From assembly GCF_030159795.1 (NCBI RefSeq), contig NZ_BSND01000003.1, positions 912,513 to 976,512 of the forward strand: 64,000 bases of DNA, given 5' to 3'. The number at the start of each line of letters is the position of its first letter. Positions within the stretch are counted from its first letter, which is position 1. Below the pieces are notes generated by a model that searched no databases, was not told where the DNA came from, and saw only the letters and a list, made by a program, of their open reading frames with translations. The position numbers and the translations under genes are program-made. Origin of the DNA: Methylophaga thalassica (GTDB lineage: Bacteria; Pseudomonadota; Gammaproteobacteria; Nitrosococcales; Methylophagaceae). Shown one piece after another: positions 48,351 to 58,190 of this stretch.

Positions 48351-49634
48351 TTATTTTAGTGACGTAACGATATCAGCAAGATTAACGTCGAACCGGAGAC
48401 CCAAAATAAAAATATTATCTAAGTCTTTTTTACGTCCAGGCTCAGAGAATTGATCGGGATTGATGATGTACTGAATATTTGGCTGAACGCGAATTTGTGG
48501 TGTTAATTGATAACCATAACTCAGTTCCATCATGACTTGATTATTTGCTGGCGTCCCTGAACCACCATTGAATTTCCTTGCCAGTGTTAAGTCTTTCATC
48601 GCGTCTCGGCTATAGTGTTGCTGGGATACGACAAAAGCGACTGTATCGTCGTTTCGGCTATCGAAGGTGCCACGCTTAACGAAGCCACCTTGTAATTGAT
48701 AATCTACGGCTAACTCTCCGGAGCCTTTTGTTAATGCGGCGCCGAAGATGGTGAGACTGCGTTTTGAGTCAGGATCCGGGCGATAAACGACTTGTTCAAA
48801 GCGAGCAAATATACCGGAACGCCCGTTTAATTCTTCGTATGGATTGCCTGTCTCGATCGCATTATTACCCGCACTATCTTTTAGAGGATCAGAGTAATCT
48901 GTTTTGTCATACCAGCCGCCAAATTCATAGGTACGAGGGTAACGATCAGTGTCCCAGCTGGTTTTGTATCCCAGGGTGAAGGGCACGATAAAGCCGTTGG
49001 ATTCATGAGTACTCCATACCACGCCATGATCACTGTCATCTTGATGCCCGCTATTGTCTTCATATACACCAATATGGGCGTAAACGTTTGGTGTGATCCA
49101 ATACTTGGAGCGAGCTGCCCAACTGGATACTGGCCACCAGGTAAAGCTGCTGGTACGAAAAACAAATGTTGGATTGCCACAAGCAGCATTATTTTGAAAG
49201 TACTGACAAAGCTCAGATCCTAAGAAGTTAATATTGGCCACCATCCGGCCAGCTTCAAGTTCAAGTTTGCCATCGAAGAAATGTTTTTCCAGAGAGAATA
49301 AAACCAGACGAGATCCCTGACCTCCATAAATTTCCTGAACAGAGGTACTGTTACCAAGGGCTTTTTCGGCAAGATTATTACCATGTCGGTTAGTTGCTGC
49401 TAAATGCAGCGTGGTGTCTGTCCAACCAAACGCCTTATCAAGGTTAATATCAGCACCCAGATAAAGTTGGCCAGCGTAAGCGCTTTTTTCTTTTTTACCG
49501 CCATCGATATTGCTGGCAGCTTCGCCAGTATAGGATGAGCTCCATTTTACTAAATTAGTATCGAATGATTCTGCCATTACTGGACTAACAAGACAGAAAT
49601 AGATGAGTGAAATAAGGGCTGTATAAATACGCAT
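48351..49634 (-). CDS. OprB-family carbohydrate-selective porin
   Basis: The product of about 427 aa has a signal peptide (MRIYTALISLIYFCLVSPVMA) and a beta-barrel with OprB features (WSSSYTGEAASNIDGGKKE, AGQLYLGADINLDKAFGW), ending in alternating strands with LGLRFDVNLADIV. It should let fructose or other sugars cross the outer membrane. The start at 49634 is chosen because the longer frame would overlap the fruA 3' end. It is the last gene of the fruB-fruK-fruA unit, 29 bases after fruA. Confidence 0.88.
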   Translation of the reverse strand: MRIYTALISLIYFCLVSPVMAESFDTNLVKWSSSYTGEAASNIDGGKKEKSAYAGQLYLGADINLDKAFGWTDTTLHLAATNRHGNNLAEKALGNSTSVQEIYGGQGSRLVLFSLEKHFFDGKLELEAGRMVANINFLGSELCQYFQNNAACGNPTFVFRTSSFTWWPVSSWAARSKYWITPNVYAHIGVYEDNSGHQDDSDHGVVWSTHESNGFIVPFTLGYKTSWDTDRYPRTYEFGGWYDKTDYSDPLKDSAGNNAIETGNPYEELNGRSGIFARFEQVVYRPDPDSKRSLTIFGAALTKGSGELAVDYQLQGGFVKRGTFDSRNDDTVAFVVSQQHYSRDAMKDLTLARKFNGGSGTPANNQVMMELSYGYQLTPQIRVQPNIQYIINPDQFSEPGRKKDLDNIFILGLRFDVNLADIVTSLK

Positions 49635-49663
49635 GGGATGAGCCTTCCTATGGTTTACATCAT

Positions 49664-51367
49664 TCAGATATTTTTTTTCGTAAGAAATAGGCAAAGCGTC
49701 GTAATAACGCTCCCGGCAGCTATTGCTAATGCATACATCCCTACATGGGTGACTGCATTCGGAATACCTAATACAAAAATGCCACCATGAGGCACTTTAA
49801 GCTCTACGCCTACAGCCATAGATATTGCCCCTGCAGTTGCAGAACCGAGGATCAAAGCAGGAATAACACGGAAAGGATCGCGAGCAGCATAGGGAATCGC
49901 ACCTTCAGTGACGAACGCTACACCGAGCACCGCTGCTGCGTTGCCAGCCTCATATTCCTCTTTATTAAATTTCTTAGGAAATAACTTTGTTGCTAATGCC
50001 AAACCAAGCGGTGGTGTCATTCCTCCTGCCATCACGGCAGCCATAGGTGCAAATACATCGCTGGTGACAAGGCCTGTGGCGAAGGCATAAGCAGCTTTGT
50101 TGACAGGACCGCCCATATCAAATGCCATCATGCCACCCAATAGCAATCCTAAAAATACGGCACTACCAGCTTGCATTCCCTGAAGCCAATCTTTCAAACC
50201 AGACATGATTTCAGCTACCGGCGCGGCAATAACGAAATACATCAAAAGCCCTGTGATCATGGTTGTAAGCACCGGAAGTATCAGTACCGGCTTGAGGCCA
50301 TCAAGGCTTTTAGGAAGTTGGATTCCTCTATTAAGGGCGACAGTGATATAGCCAGCCATATAACCGGCGACAATACCACCGAGAAAACCGGCACCAAGGT
50401 TAGCGGCTAGTAAACCACCCACCATACCGGGAGTGAGTCCTGGTCGGTCTGCAATTGAAAATGATATGTAACCAGCAATCGCGGGCACCATAAGTACAAA
50501 AGCGCCTTTTGCGCCAATTTGGTATAGCGCATAGGAGAGGGTGCCGGCATTATTCTCTTGATAAGCATAGATACCGCCTAAGGCAAACGAGATAGCGATG
50601 AGTATTCCGCCTGCCACGACAAAAGGAAGCATGAAAGATACACCTGTCATCAAGTGCTTGTATGCACCTGCAAACCCTTTTTTATTATTATCTTGCTTTG
50701 ATGTCGTTTCATTTTTACTGACTTCTGCTGTGCTACTGGCAGAAGCTTCGTTAAAGGCTTTTTCTATCAGCTTGGCACCATCAGCGATAGCAGGTTTGGT
50801 ACCGGATTTGAAGAGGGGTTTGCCTTGAAATCTCGATGTGTCTACTGTCGTATCTGCAGCGATAATAACTAAGTCAGCCGAGTCGATTTCTTCAGCAGTC
50901 AATTCATTTCTGGCACCTACAGAACCTTGTGTTTCGACCTTTATCTCATAACCCAGATTCTTCGCGCCCAGCTGTAAGCCCTCAGCAGCCATAAATGTAT
51001 GAGCGATACCCGTTGGACAAGAGGTGATGGCAACGATTTTTTTCCCTGTTTGGGGCGAGCTATCAGTGCTTTTTGATAAGCGCTCCAGTACCTTAGATGG
51101 GGTATCCAGTACCTCATTAATACTCGCTGTGATTGTTGGTAGATTAGTAAGAGCTGGGTCATCTATTTCAACATCACCCACCAGAAGCAGAGATTCCGCA
51201 TCATTGAGCATGGCTGGCGTTATGTCGGTGATTACGCCTTGAGGGGTTCGCACTTCAATACAAAATGAATGCTTGAGTTCTGAAGCCGCTTTTCTTAATA
51301 CTTCAGCGGCAAGAAGCGCGTGTGTTTCTTTATGTTTGTCATCGACGATGATGAGTAGTTTTGACAT
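49664..51367 (-). CDS. fruA: Fructose PTS permease, IIB'-IIB-IIC
   Basis: This 567-aa protein has a degenerate IIB' domain (about 1-95), an active IIB domain with the phosphorylated Cys117 in TSCPTGIAHTFMAAEGL, and the IIC membrane domain (about 230-565) of the fructose family (GGLLAANLGAGFLGGIVAGY). It transports fructose and phosphorylates it to fructose-1-phosphate. It lies in fruB-fruK-fruA order, 41 bases after fruK. Confidence 0.95.
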   Translation of the reverse strand: MSKLLIIVDDKHKETHALLAAEVLRKAASELKHSFCIEVRTPQGVITDITPAMLNDAESLLLVGDVEIDDPALTNLPTITASINEVLDTPSKVLERLSKSTDSSPQTGKKIVAITSCPTGIAHTFMAAEGLQLGAKNLGYEIKVETQGSVGARNELTAEEIDSADLVIIAADTTVDTSRFQGKPLFKSGTKPAIADGAKLIEKAFNEASASSTAEVSKNETTSKQDNNKKGFAGAYKHLMTGVSFMLPFVVAGGILIAISFALGGIYAYQENNAGTLSYALYQIGAKGAFVLMVPAIAGYISFSIADRPGLTPGMVGGLLAANLGAGFLGGIVAGYMAGYITVALNRGIQLPKSLDGLKPVLILPVLTTMITGLLMYFVIAAPVAEIMSGLKDWLQGMQAGSAVFLGLLLGGMMAFDMGGPVNKAAYAFATGLVTSDVFAPMAAVMAGGMTPPLGLALATKLFPKKFNKEEYEAGNAAAVLGVAFVTEGAIPYAARDPFRVIPALILGSATAGAISMAVGVELKVPHGGIFVLGIPNAVTHVGMYALAIAAGSVITTLCLFLTKKNI

Positions 51368-51408
51368 CTTAATCTCTCCTGTAACCTTTTTTGGTGTAAG
51401 GCTCTGAT

Positions 51409-52359
51409 TTAATTATTTATATGGCTTGTTGTAACGGATTTTGCCAAAGCGTTAATGCGCTCTTTCGACGGTAGGTTGGGGCCGTGCAGCTCTAATTTGC
51501 CTACAGCGAAAGCCGTTGCTAGTTTTGCCATTTCTTCTACATTAAGATCATCCAGAGCGGCAGCAACCAGGCCTGCGACCATTGCATCACCAGCGCCTAC
51601 AGAACTTGCACTGCTTATTTTGGGAGGGAGAGCATGAAGCGCTTCTTTATTAGAGAAAAATAATGATCCCTCAGAACCTAAGGAGACAATGACCTTTTCT
51701 ATACCACGATTAGTGAGTTCTTGAGCGGCATGAATGATGTCACTTGTTTCTTTTAAGTCCCTACCTACATAGGTTTCAAGTTCGTGTAAGTTAGGTTTAA
51801 TCATAAAAGGAGCAGGGGCGTGACTTGTCAGGATCGAAGACAGAGCCGGGCCACTGGTATCAACAATAATACGTAAATTTTTCGGGGCCAGTTCCTGCAT
51901 TAAATGAGTGTAAAAATCCTCGGGACAGCCCGGAGGCAGGCTTCCTGATAACACCAGGGTAGAGCCATTTTCGACAGCACTCAGTCTTTGCAAAAGCCTG
52001 TCCAGATACACTTGGGATATGTTCTGACCAGACATATTCAGATCTGTCGTTCCACCGCTCGTTTTATTGACGATCTTGATGTTTGTTCTGGTTTCTCCGT
52101 CAAAACGAACAAAGTTATCGCGAATTTTTTTCTGTTTAAAAAGCCTGGTAAAAAGTTCTGAATTATCATTACCAAGCAGGCCGGAGGCACAAACGTAAAT
52201 ACCCCAATCCGCCAGGCATGAGGCAACATTGATACCTTTACCACCTGCATTCGAACAAGCGCTATCTACACGGTTAACCTGATCAACTGTCAAGTGATCG
52301 ACTTCCAGGGTTTGATCGATAGCAGGATTAAGAGTCACAGTCGTTACCGGATGTATCAT
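51409..52359 (-). CDS. fruK: 1-Phosphofructokinase
   Basis: The 316-aa PfkB-family kinase has the N-terminal signature NAGGKGINVASCLADWGIY and a C-terminal AVGAGDAMVAGL-type anion-hole motif (SVGAGDAMVAG, catalytic Asp). It converts fructose-1-phosphate to fructose-1,6-bisphosphate. Its ATG overlaps the fruB stop by one base, indicating translational coupling. Confidence 0.95.
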   Translation of the reverse strand: MIHPVTTVTLNPAIDQTLEVDHLTVDQVNRVDSACSNAGGKGINVASCLADWGIYVCASGLLGNDNSELFTRLFKQKKIRDNFVRFDGETRTNIKIVNKTSGGTTDLNMSGQNISQVYLDRLLQRLSAVENGSTLVLSGSLPPGCPEDFYTHLMQELAPKNLRIIVDTSGPALSSILTSHAPAPFMIKPNLHELETYVGRDLKETSDIIHAAQELTNRGIEKVIVSLGSEGSLFFSNKEALHALPPKISSASSVGAGDAMVAGLVAAALDDLNVEEMAKLATAFAVGKLELHGPNLPSKERINALAKSVTTSHINN

Positions 52360-54869
52360 TATTCACCCCCCTTAAGCTGACGAACCGCTTCTGAGGTTTC
52401 GGCTTCGAGAGCTTTTTGTGCTAATGCTTTAAGTTCATCCATTGAACTTTGGCGAAGGCGGGCTTTGACAGCGGGAATGTCAAGTGGTGACATGGATAAC
52501 TCGGTCACACCCAGTCCGGACAGAATGGCTGCACCGTGCGGATCCCCTGCAATACCACCACAGGCACCAACCCAGCAATTGTGATCCTTAGCGCCATCAA
52601 CTGTTAGCTTGATAAGTTTGAGAACGGCAGGGTGCAGGCTATCCGCTTCAGCAGCCAATGTCGGATTTTGTCGATCCATTGCGAGACAATATTGAGTTAA
52701 ATCATTGGTACCGATAGAGAAGAAGTCGGCATGTTTGGCCAATGTCTCAGCTTCAAGTGCTGCTGCCGGTACTTCAATCATGACGCCTATCGGGCAGCTT
52801 GGCGCAGCCATTGATTCCCGTACATCTTCACAGATCGCCCGTAGCTTTAAAAACTCAGTCACTGAGGTGACCATTGGGAACATGATTGATAATTTGGCTC
52901 CGTCTTTCAGTGCACGGTAAAGCGCACGGAGTTGTGGCTGGAGCAAATCAGCACGTCGAAGCAGTAGTCGAGAACCTCGCACACCTAAAAACGGATTATC
53001 TTCTTGAGGTAAGGCGAGTTGTGGTGCTTGTTTATCGCCGCCAATATCAAGTGTACGAACAATCAGCTCCCGGCCTTCTAAATTCTTGCTCATGGCAAGG
53101 TAAGTTTCGTACTGCTCGTCTTCAGAGGGCTCATCATTTCGTTCAAGATATAAAAACTCAGTACGCATCAAGCCAACACCTTCTGCTCCTTCAGATATGG
53201 CTTCTGCCACTTGATCGGGTAGATTGATATTGGCACCGATGAGAATGTGAGTACCATCTGTGGTTTTCGCAGGCAGTTGGCGGGTTTCAGCTTCTTTTGC
53301 CTGTTGAGCTTGAAGTTTTGTTATCCACTCCTGTGCTGAATTTATATCATCATCATTCGGATCGATATAAATACGTCCGCCGGTACCGTCAAGAATAACC
53401 TGTGAGCCATTAGCAATATCCAGTAAGCCCTGACCACCACCAACTAAAGCAGGTAAGCCTAATGTTCTTGCTAAGATAGCGGTATGAGAGGTGGGGCCAC
53501 CCTCTGATGTCGCTAAACCAATGACTTTAGTGATGTCCAGAGCGGCTGTATCTGAGGGGGTGAGGTCATCACTAATGAGTATGTATGGATGATCGGGGCA
53601 AGCTGTCTCAGTGGTATTTGATAGTTCAGGGGCGATATGAAATAAGACTCTGTTCCCAACATCTATGAGATCAGTCGCTCTTGCAGCTAAAACAGGGTTA
53701 CCGAGCGCAGACAGACGGTTTGCCATACGCTCAACACCGGTATTCCACGCCCAGGCAACACCATGACCATCAGCCATAATCTGACAGACAAGCGTAATGA
53801 GATCGGTATCGTTTAATAACTCGATATGTGCCAAGAATATTTTAGCTTCTTGTTTTCCGAGTTGTTGCTCAGTCTCTTGCGAGAGAATTTGTAGCTGTGC
53901 TTTTGTTTCTTTCAGAGCTCTATGAAGTCTTGATGCATTATCAGAGAGTGATCCTGTTTCATCAGGGACCTCGAGAGTGTGTGTTATTTTTCGGTAAACT
54001 TGCCCAACCACCATGCCAGGGGCTGCCGAGGCACCAATGATGGCCGCTAAATCTTCTCTTGCTTGCCAGGAGGGACTTGATTTTTGTCGTTTTAAAGCCA
54101 GTTCTGCATCCGCTTTTTCTTGAGCGGAGAGGCTTTTCATCAGCGTATGCATTACTGACAATGCTTTATCAGCATCAGCTCCCTCAGCAGAGACAATAAG
54201 TGAGGCACCTTGCCGCACTCCCAAGCGAAGTAGTGCAATTAAATTTTTTGCATCAGCCGTTTTATCAGCATGACGAATGCGAATTGACGAATGGAATTGA
54301 CGCGCAGTTTCAATCCATTTTGTGGCTGGGCGAGCGTGTAATCCATTGGGATAATCCAGCGTCCATTCGATTTTTTTTGCGAAGTCCGGCAAGACTTCGT
54401 TCTCTTCAGTTTCTTCACTTGAGTTATTGAGTGAAGTGACGATTAGCTGCTCATCATCCGTTTTAAACAATTGTTGCAGTTGTTCGTCGTTTTGTAGCAG
54501 GCCGGTTAAAGTTTGCAGTAATGTAATATGCCCATCAGTTTGAGCGGCAATAGCCACCACCATATAGGCTGTCTGACCTGGGTTCCATTCCACACCCTGA
54601 GGAATTTGAAGTATCGCGACGGCATCTTGTTTTATCAGATGCCGATCTTCAGCGATACCATGTGGAATGGCGATACCTCTGCCAAGAAAGGTATTAGCGC
54701 GTGTTTCACGTTGTTTCATACTTTGTGCGAAAGCGGGATCAACACAGTTATTCTCCACCAGTAGCTGTGTTGCTTGTTCGATAACGGTTTCTTTGTCGGT
54801 AGCGCTGACGTTGAGCTGGACTATTTGAACAAGATCTAGCTCGCCATTCGTTTGCTTCGTTACAAGCAT
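52359..54869 (-). CDS. fruB: Fused PTS phosphotransferase IIA(Fru)-HPr-Enzyme I
   Basis: The 836-aa multiphosphoryl protein has IIA with His70 (GRGIAIPHGIAED), HPr with His178 (NGLHARPATKW), and Enzyme I with His462 (GGPTSHTAILARTLG) and a PEP-binding barrel (VGLMRTEFLYL, FSIGTNDLTQYCLAMDR). It carries the entire PEP-to-fructose phosphate relay in one chain, so the system needs no separate ptsHI. It is the first gene of the minus-strand operon, with a LacI-type operator about 70 bases upstream. Confidence 0.96.
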   Translation of the reverse strand: MLVTKQTNGELDLVQIVQLNVSATDKETVIEQATQLLVENNCVDPAFAQSMKQRETRANTFLGRGIAIPHGIAEDRHLIKQDAVAILQIPQGVEWNPGQTAYMVVAIAAQTDGHITLLQTLTGLLQNDEQLQQLFKTDDEQLIVTSLNNSSEETEENEVLPDFAKKIEWTLDYPNGLHARPATKWIETARQFHSSIRIRHADKTADAKNLIALLRLGVRQGASLIVSAEGADADKALSVMHTLMKSLSAQEKADAELALKRQKSSPSWQAREDLAAIIGASAAPGMVVGQVYRKITHTLEVPDETGSLSDNASRLHRALKETKAQLQILSQETEQQLGKQEAKIFLAHIELLNDTDLITLVCQIMADGHGVAWAWNTGVERMANRLSALGNPVLAARATDLIDVGNRVLFHIAPELSNTTETACPDHPYILISDDLTPSDTAALDITKVIGLATSEGGPTSHTAILARTLGLPALVGGGQGLLDIANGSQVILDGTGGRIYIDPNDDDINSAQEWITKLQAQQAKEAETRQLPAKTTDGTHILIGANINLPDQVAEAISEGAEGVGLMRTEFLYLERNDEPSEDEQYETYLAMSKNLEGRELIVRTLDIGGDKQAPQLALPQEDNPFLGVRGSRLLLRRADLLQPQLRALYRALKDGAKLSIMFPMVTSVTEFLKLRAICEDVRESMAAPSCPIGVMIEVPAAALEAETLAKHADFFSIGTNDLTQYCLAMDRQNPTLAAEADSLHPAVLKLIKLTVDGAKDHNCWVGACGGIAGDPHGAAILSGLGVTELSMSPLDIPAVKARLRQSSMDELKALAQKALEAETSEAVRQLKGGE

Positions 54870-54937
54870 CGTTTTTCTCCTCTCTATTTACGCCACGCTT
54901 TTTATGTTTACGTGAATATATTTCTGTTTTGTTGCAT

Positions 54938-54951
54938 TGAAAACGTTTTCA
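54938..54951. promoter_or_regulatory. FruR-type operator, fruB side (TGAAAACGTTTTCA)
   Basis: A perfect 14-bp palindrome with the central CG of LacI-family operators. It lies 69 bases upstream of fruB and shares the GAAA(A)CGTTTTC core with the second site beside fruR. Confidence 0.85.
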
Positions 54952-55050
54952 TAATAAATGTCAAATTATTTGATGGAATAGCTTTTGAATATATGGTAAT
55001 GTCTTAATCAATCACTGATATATATTGGTTTTTGTTGTTTTAACTTAATT

Positions 55051-55062
55051 GGAAACGTTTTC
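55051..55062. promoter_or_regulatory. FruR-type operator overlapping the fruR translation start region
   Basis: The near-palindrome GGAAACGTTTTC lies four bases before the fruR ATG (55067), where a ribosome site would normally be. It matches the core of the fruB-side operator, implying autoregulation. Confidence 0.8.
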
Positions 55063-55066
55063 TTAT

Positions 55067-56050
55067 ATGGCTGTCGGAATTAAAGATGTAGCGAAAATAG
55101 CTGGTGTGTCACCTGCTTCAGTTTCTAGGGTATTAGGAGGAGGTTCTGTTAGCGATAAAGTACGTGAAAAAGTACTAAACGCTGTCAAGGCCACAGGATA
55201 TCGGCCTAATATGGCAGCAAGACGCTTACGTTCAAACCGTACTGAGACTATTGGCTTGATCGTAGCCGATCTGGTCAATCCTTTTTTTACAGCCATCACT
55301 CAAGCCGTAGAATCTGCCGCCTATAAGGCTGGCATGCGAGTCATGTTTTGTAACACCGGTGAAGATCCTGAACGTGAAGAAATGTATCTCAGATTTATGC
55401 AAGAAGAACGCGTTTCCGGCTTGATTGTCGCCCCCACAGCTCAAGGATTGAAGTCGCTGAGCAAATGGAGTTTTGACTTCCCTTTGGTGCTGATTGATCG
55501 GGCTAGAGATAAAGAAAAATTCGATGTGATTGTCATGGATAATCAAACGGCGGCTAAAGAGCTTGTTACTCATCTGCACAGCCAAGGATATCAGCGTATT
55601 GGCGGTTTATTTGGCGCTACAAGTATTACCGGTGAGCAACGAAAAGAGGGATATATAGACGCTATCCATTCTCTCGGTCTCAAGCCTGAAATCAAAAGTC
55701 TGCCATCCACCGCTATTGTTGCTCAAAAAGAGCTTGAAGCATGGTTTGCATCCCCTGACAGGCCAGATGCCATTATCCTCAGTAACAGTCTTTTTACCCG
55801 TTCAGCCTTGATGGCTGCAAGAGCGACAGGATTACAAATTCCCGATGATATCGCCATTGCCGGTTTTGATGATGAGCCGTGGTCATCATTAGTGGATCCG
55901 GGGATTACCGTTATTCGTCAACCCGTTGAAATGATGGGAAAAGAAGCTGTTTCAGCGGTTATTCAACGTATTGAATCACCGAATGCGCCTCTACGTCGCC
56001 TTATGCTATCAGGTGAGTGTGTGATTAGAGGTTCAAGTCGGAAGCGGTAG
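55067..56050 (+). CDS. fruR: LacI-family fructose operon regulator (FruR-like)
   Basis: The product of about 327 aa has an N-terminal LacI HTH (IKDVAKIAGVSPASVSRVLG) with hinge helix (NMAARRLRSNRT) and a periplasmic-binding-like effector domain (TIGLIVADLVNPFF). It should bind the two CG-centred palindromes in the divergent region and respond to a fructose phosphate. The ATG at 55067 starts at the HTH; a TTG at 55049 would add only operator-encoded residues. No Shine-Dalgarno is evident. fbp follows after 36 bases. Confidence 0.9.
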   Translation: MAVGIKDVAKIAGVSPASVSRVLGGGSVSDKVREKVLNAVKATGYRPNMAARRLRSNRTETIGLIVADLVNPFFTAITQAVESAAYKAGMRVMFCNTGEDPEREEMYLRFMQEERVSGLIVAPTAQGLKSLSKWSFDFPLVLIDRARDKEKFDVIVMDNQTAAKELVTHLHSQGYQRIGGLFGATSITGEQRKEGYIDAIHSLGLKPEIKSLPSTAIVAQKELEAWFASPDRPDAIILSNSLFTRSALMAARATGLQIPDDIAIAGFDDEPWSSLVDPGITVIRQPVEMMGKEAVSAVIQRIESPNAPLRRLMLSGECVIRGSSRKR

Positions 56051-56086
56051 CGTCATCAATATAAGCCGAATTGACAGGAGACATTT

Positions 56087-57106
56087 ATGTCATCTATTGG
56101 AAAATCGATAAATCAATTTATTAATGAGCAGCAGAATAAGACTGATTCAAACAGCGACGACTTATCAGGTCTTATTGCTGATATAGCCAGTGCCTGTAAA
56201 AAGATTGCTCATCTGGTAAATCGCAGTGCGATCACTGGAATAGGTGGTGCGAGCGCGTCTGAAAATGTACAAGGCGAAGTCCAGAAAAAACTCGACATAA
56301 TCACCAATGATGTGATGGTTGAACAGCTTAATCATCATGGACACCTGGCAGCGATGATATCTGAGGAAATCGAAGATATTATTCAGATTCCCGAACATCT
56401 TCCCAAGGGGAAATATCTTATTGCTTTTGATCCACTGGATGGTTCATCCAATATTGATATTAATATCTCTGTAGGGACTATCTTTTCAATATTACGCTGT
56501 ACGGATGCCAGCCGCGAGGTAAGGTCAGATGACTTTTTGCAAGCTGGTACAGAACAAATCTGTGCAGGTTTTTGTGTGTATGGACCCACAACCATGATGA
56601 TTCTCACTACGGGTAACGGTGTAAACGGTTTTACCCTGGATAGTGAGATTGATGAGTTTGTTTTGACTCATCCTGATATGACTATTCCAGAGGATGCCGC
56701 TGAATTTGCGGTGAATATTTCTAATCAACGGCTCTGGGAAACATCTGTTCAACGCTATATTGATGAATGTATTCAAGGTGTTGATGGTGACAGAGAAAAG
56801 AACTTCAATATGCGTTGGGTTGCGTCCATGGTGTCAGATGTTTATCGAATTTTAATTCGTGGTGGTATTTTTCTATATCCACTCGATACTAAATCGGCGA
56901 ACTCAAGTGGCAAACTACGCCTGATGTATGAAGCCAACCCGATGAGTTTTATTGTTGAGCAAGCCGGTGGGCTGAGTACTACAGGCTATCAGCGAATTAT
57001 GGATATCAAACCAACAGATCTACATCAACGTGTGCCTGTTATTTTGGGATCTAAAAATGAGGTGGAGCGAATAATGCGCTATCACCAAGAAGACAAATTG
57101 AGCTAA
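56087..57106 (+). CDS. fbp: Fructose-1,6-bisphosphatase class I
   Basis: The 339-aa enzyme has the class I signatures: metal-binding ISEEIEDI and AFDPLDGSSNIDINISVGTI, and the later GGIFLYPLDTKSANSSGKLR. It hydrolyses fructose-1,6-bisphosphate to fructose-6-phosphate. Placed right after fruR, it would turn the FruK product into fructose-6-phosphate for the ribulose-monophosphate or Entner-Doudoroff routes. A GGAGAC ribosome site precedes the ATG. Confidence 0.95.
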   Translation: MSSIGKSINQFINEQQNKTDSNSDDLSGLIADIASACKKIAHLVNRSAITGIGGASASENVQGEVQKKLDIITNDVMVEQLNHHGHLAAMISEEIEDIIQIPEHLPKGKYLIAFDPLDGSSNIDINISVGTIFSILRCTDASREVRSDDFLQAGTEQICAGFCVYGPTTMMILTTGNGVNGFTLDSEIDEFVLTHPDMTIPEDAAEFAVNISNQRLWETSVQRYIDECIQGVDGDREKNFNMRWVASMVSDVYRILIRGGIFLYPLDTKSANSSGKLRLMYEANPMSFIVEQAGGLSTTGYQRIMDIKPTDLHQRVPVILGSKNEVERIMRYHQEDKLS

Positions 57107-57270
57107 GTCATTCAAAAAGACATGCCTCAATAACACTGAAATATAGATTGCTTATAGTGCTTAGCAAAATTCAACTTGAGTCGTATGGAATAAAACACTA
57201 TTTCTCTCAACTAAAAGCTTCATACCATCGCTGATCAATTGATAAAACGCTTTAGGGGAAACCTTTATAT

Positions 57271-58002
57271 ATGAACGACACTATCGCATTACTGAAAAAT
57301 CATCGTTCAATTCGAGAATTCACACCAGAACCTGTGAGTGATGAATTGGTGCGTGAGATTATTGATGCAGCAGGCTGGTCTGCCACATCTAACTTCGTTC
57401 AGGCATACACCGTTATAAGAGTTAGAAATCCACAAACACGTCAGCAGATTGCAGAGCTCGCCGGTTCGCAAACATGGGTGGAAACCAGTCCGGTATTTTT
57501 GGTTTTTTGTGCCGATCTCAAACGTAGTCAGGCGGCTTGTGATTATGAAAGTCAGGAAATGGTGTCTGGATATACTGAACAATTCATTATCGCCACCGTC
57601 GATGTCAGTCTGGCTGCACAAAATGCGATGATTGCAGCAGAATCGCTCGGCCTTGGTGGTGTTTTTATCGGTGGTATTCGTAATAATCCGGAACAAGTAT
57701 CTGAGCTACTTAAACTTCCTGAGCAAGTTTATCCTGTGTTTGGGATGTGTCTTGGTTATCCGGCAGCATCGCCCGAGCAAAAGCCAAGGTTACCTGTCGA
57801 TGTCATTTTGAAAGAAGAATCATACCAGCAAGATAAGTCAGAACTGGAACAGTACAACGAGATGTGCAAAGCCTACTATCAAAATCGTTCCAGCGGTGCC
57901 CGTGATGAGACTTGGACACACCAGATAGCCACGATGATGAGTAAACCAATGCGTCCCCACATGAAAGTGTTTCTTGAGAAAAAGGGCTTTAAGTTTAAAT
58001 AA
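57271..58002 (+). CDS. NADPH-dependent nitro/flavin reductase, NfsA family
   Basis: The 243-aa flavoprotein has the nitroreductase start HRSIREFTPEPVSDELV, the FMN-contacting VDVSLAAQNAMIAAESLGLG segment, and VFGMCLGYPAASPEQKPRLP of NfsA-type reductases. It reduces nitroaromatics or quinones with NADPH. It is a single gene, 164 bases after fbp. Confidence 0.92.
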   Translation: MNDTIALLKNHRSIREFTPEPVSDELVREIIDAAGWSATSNFVQAYTVIRVRNPQTRQQIAELAGSQTWVETSPVFLVFCADLKRSQAACDYESQEMVSGYTEQFIIATVDVSLAAQNAMIAAESLGLGGVFIGGIRNNPEQVSELLKLPEQVYPVFGMCLGYPAASPEQKPRLPVDVILKEESYQQDKSELEQYNEMCKAYYQNRSSGARDETWTHQIATMMSKPMRPHMKVFLEKKGFKFK

Positions 58003-58190
58003 ACTTTGGGCAACAGCCTGAGCTAGACGCCTTTACATCATTGGAACTATTAACTTACAAAATAACCAAACTAATTATCCGATGATGGAAGCACGATTTT
58101 CTGGAGCCTGATGATTAGGCTTTCTACACTCGAAATCGGCTTCCAGCTTGCTGAATATTATTCTGATGGCGAAACAGCTTAGGAGAAAGC

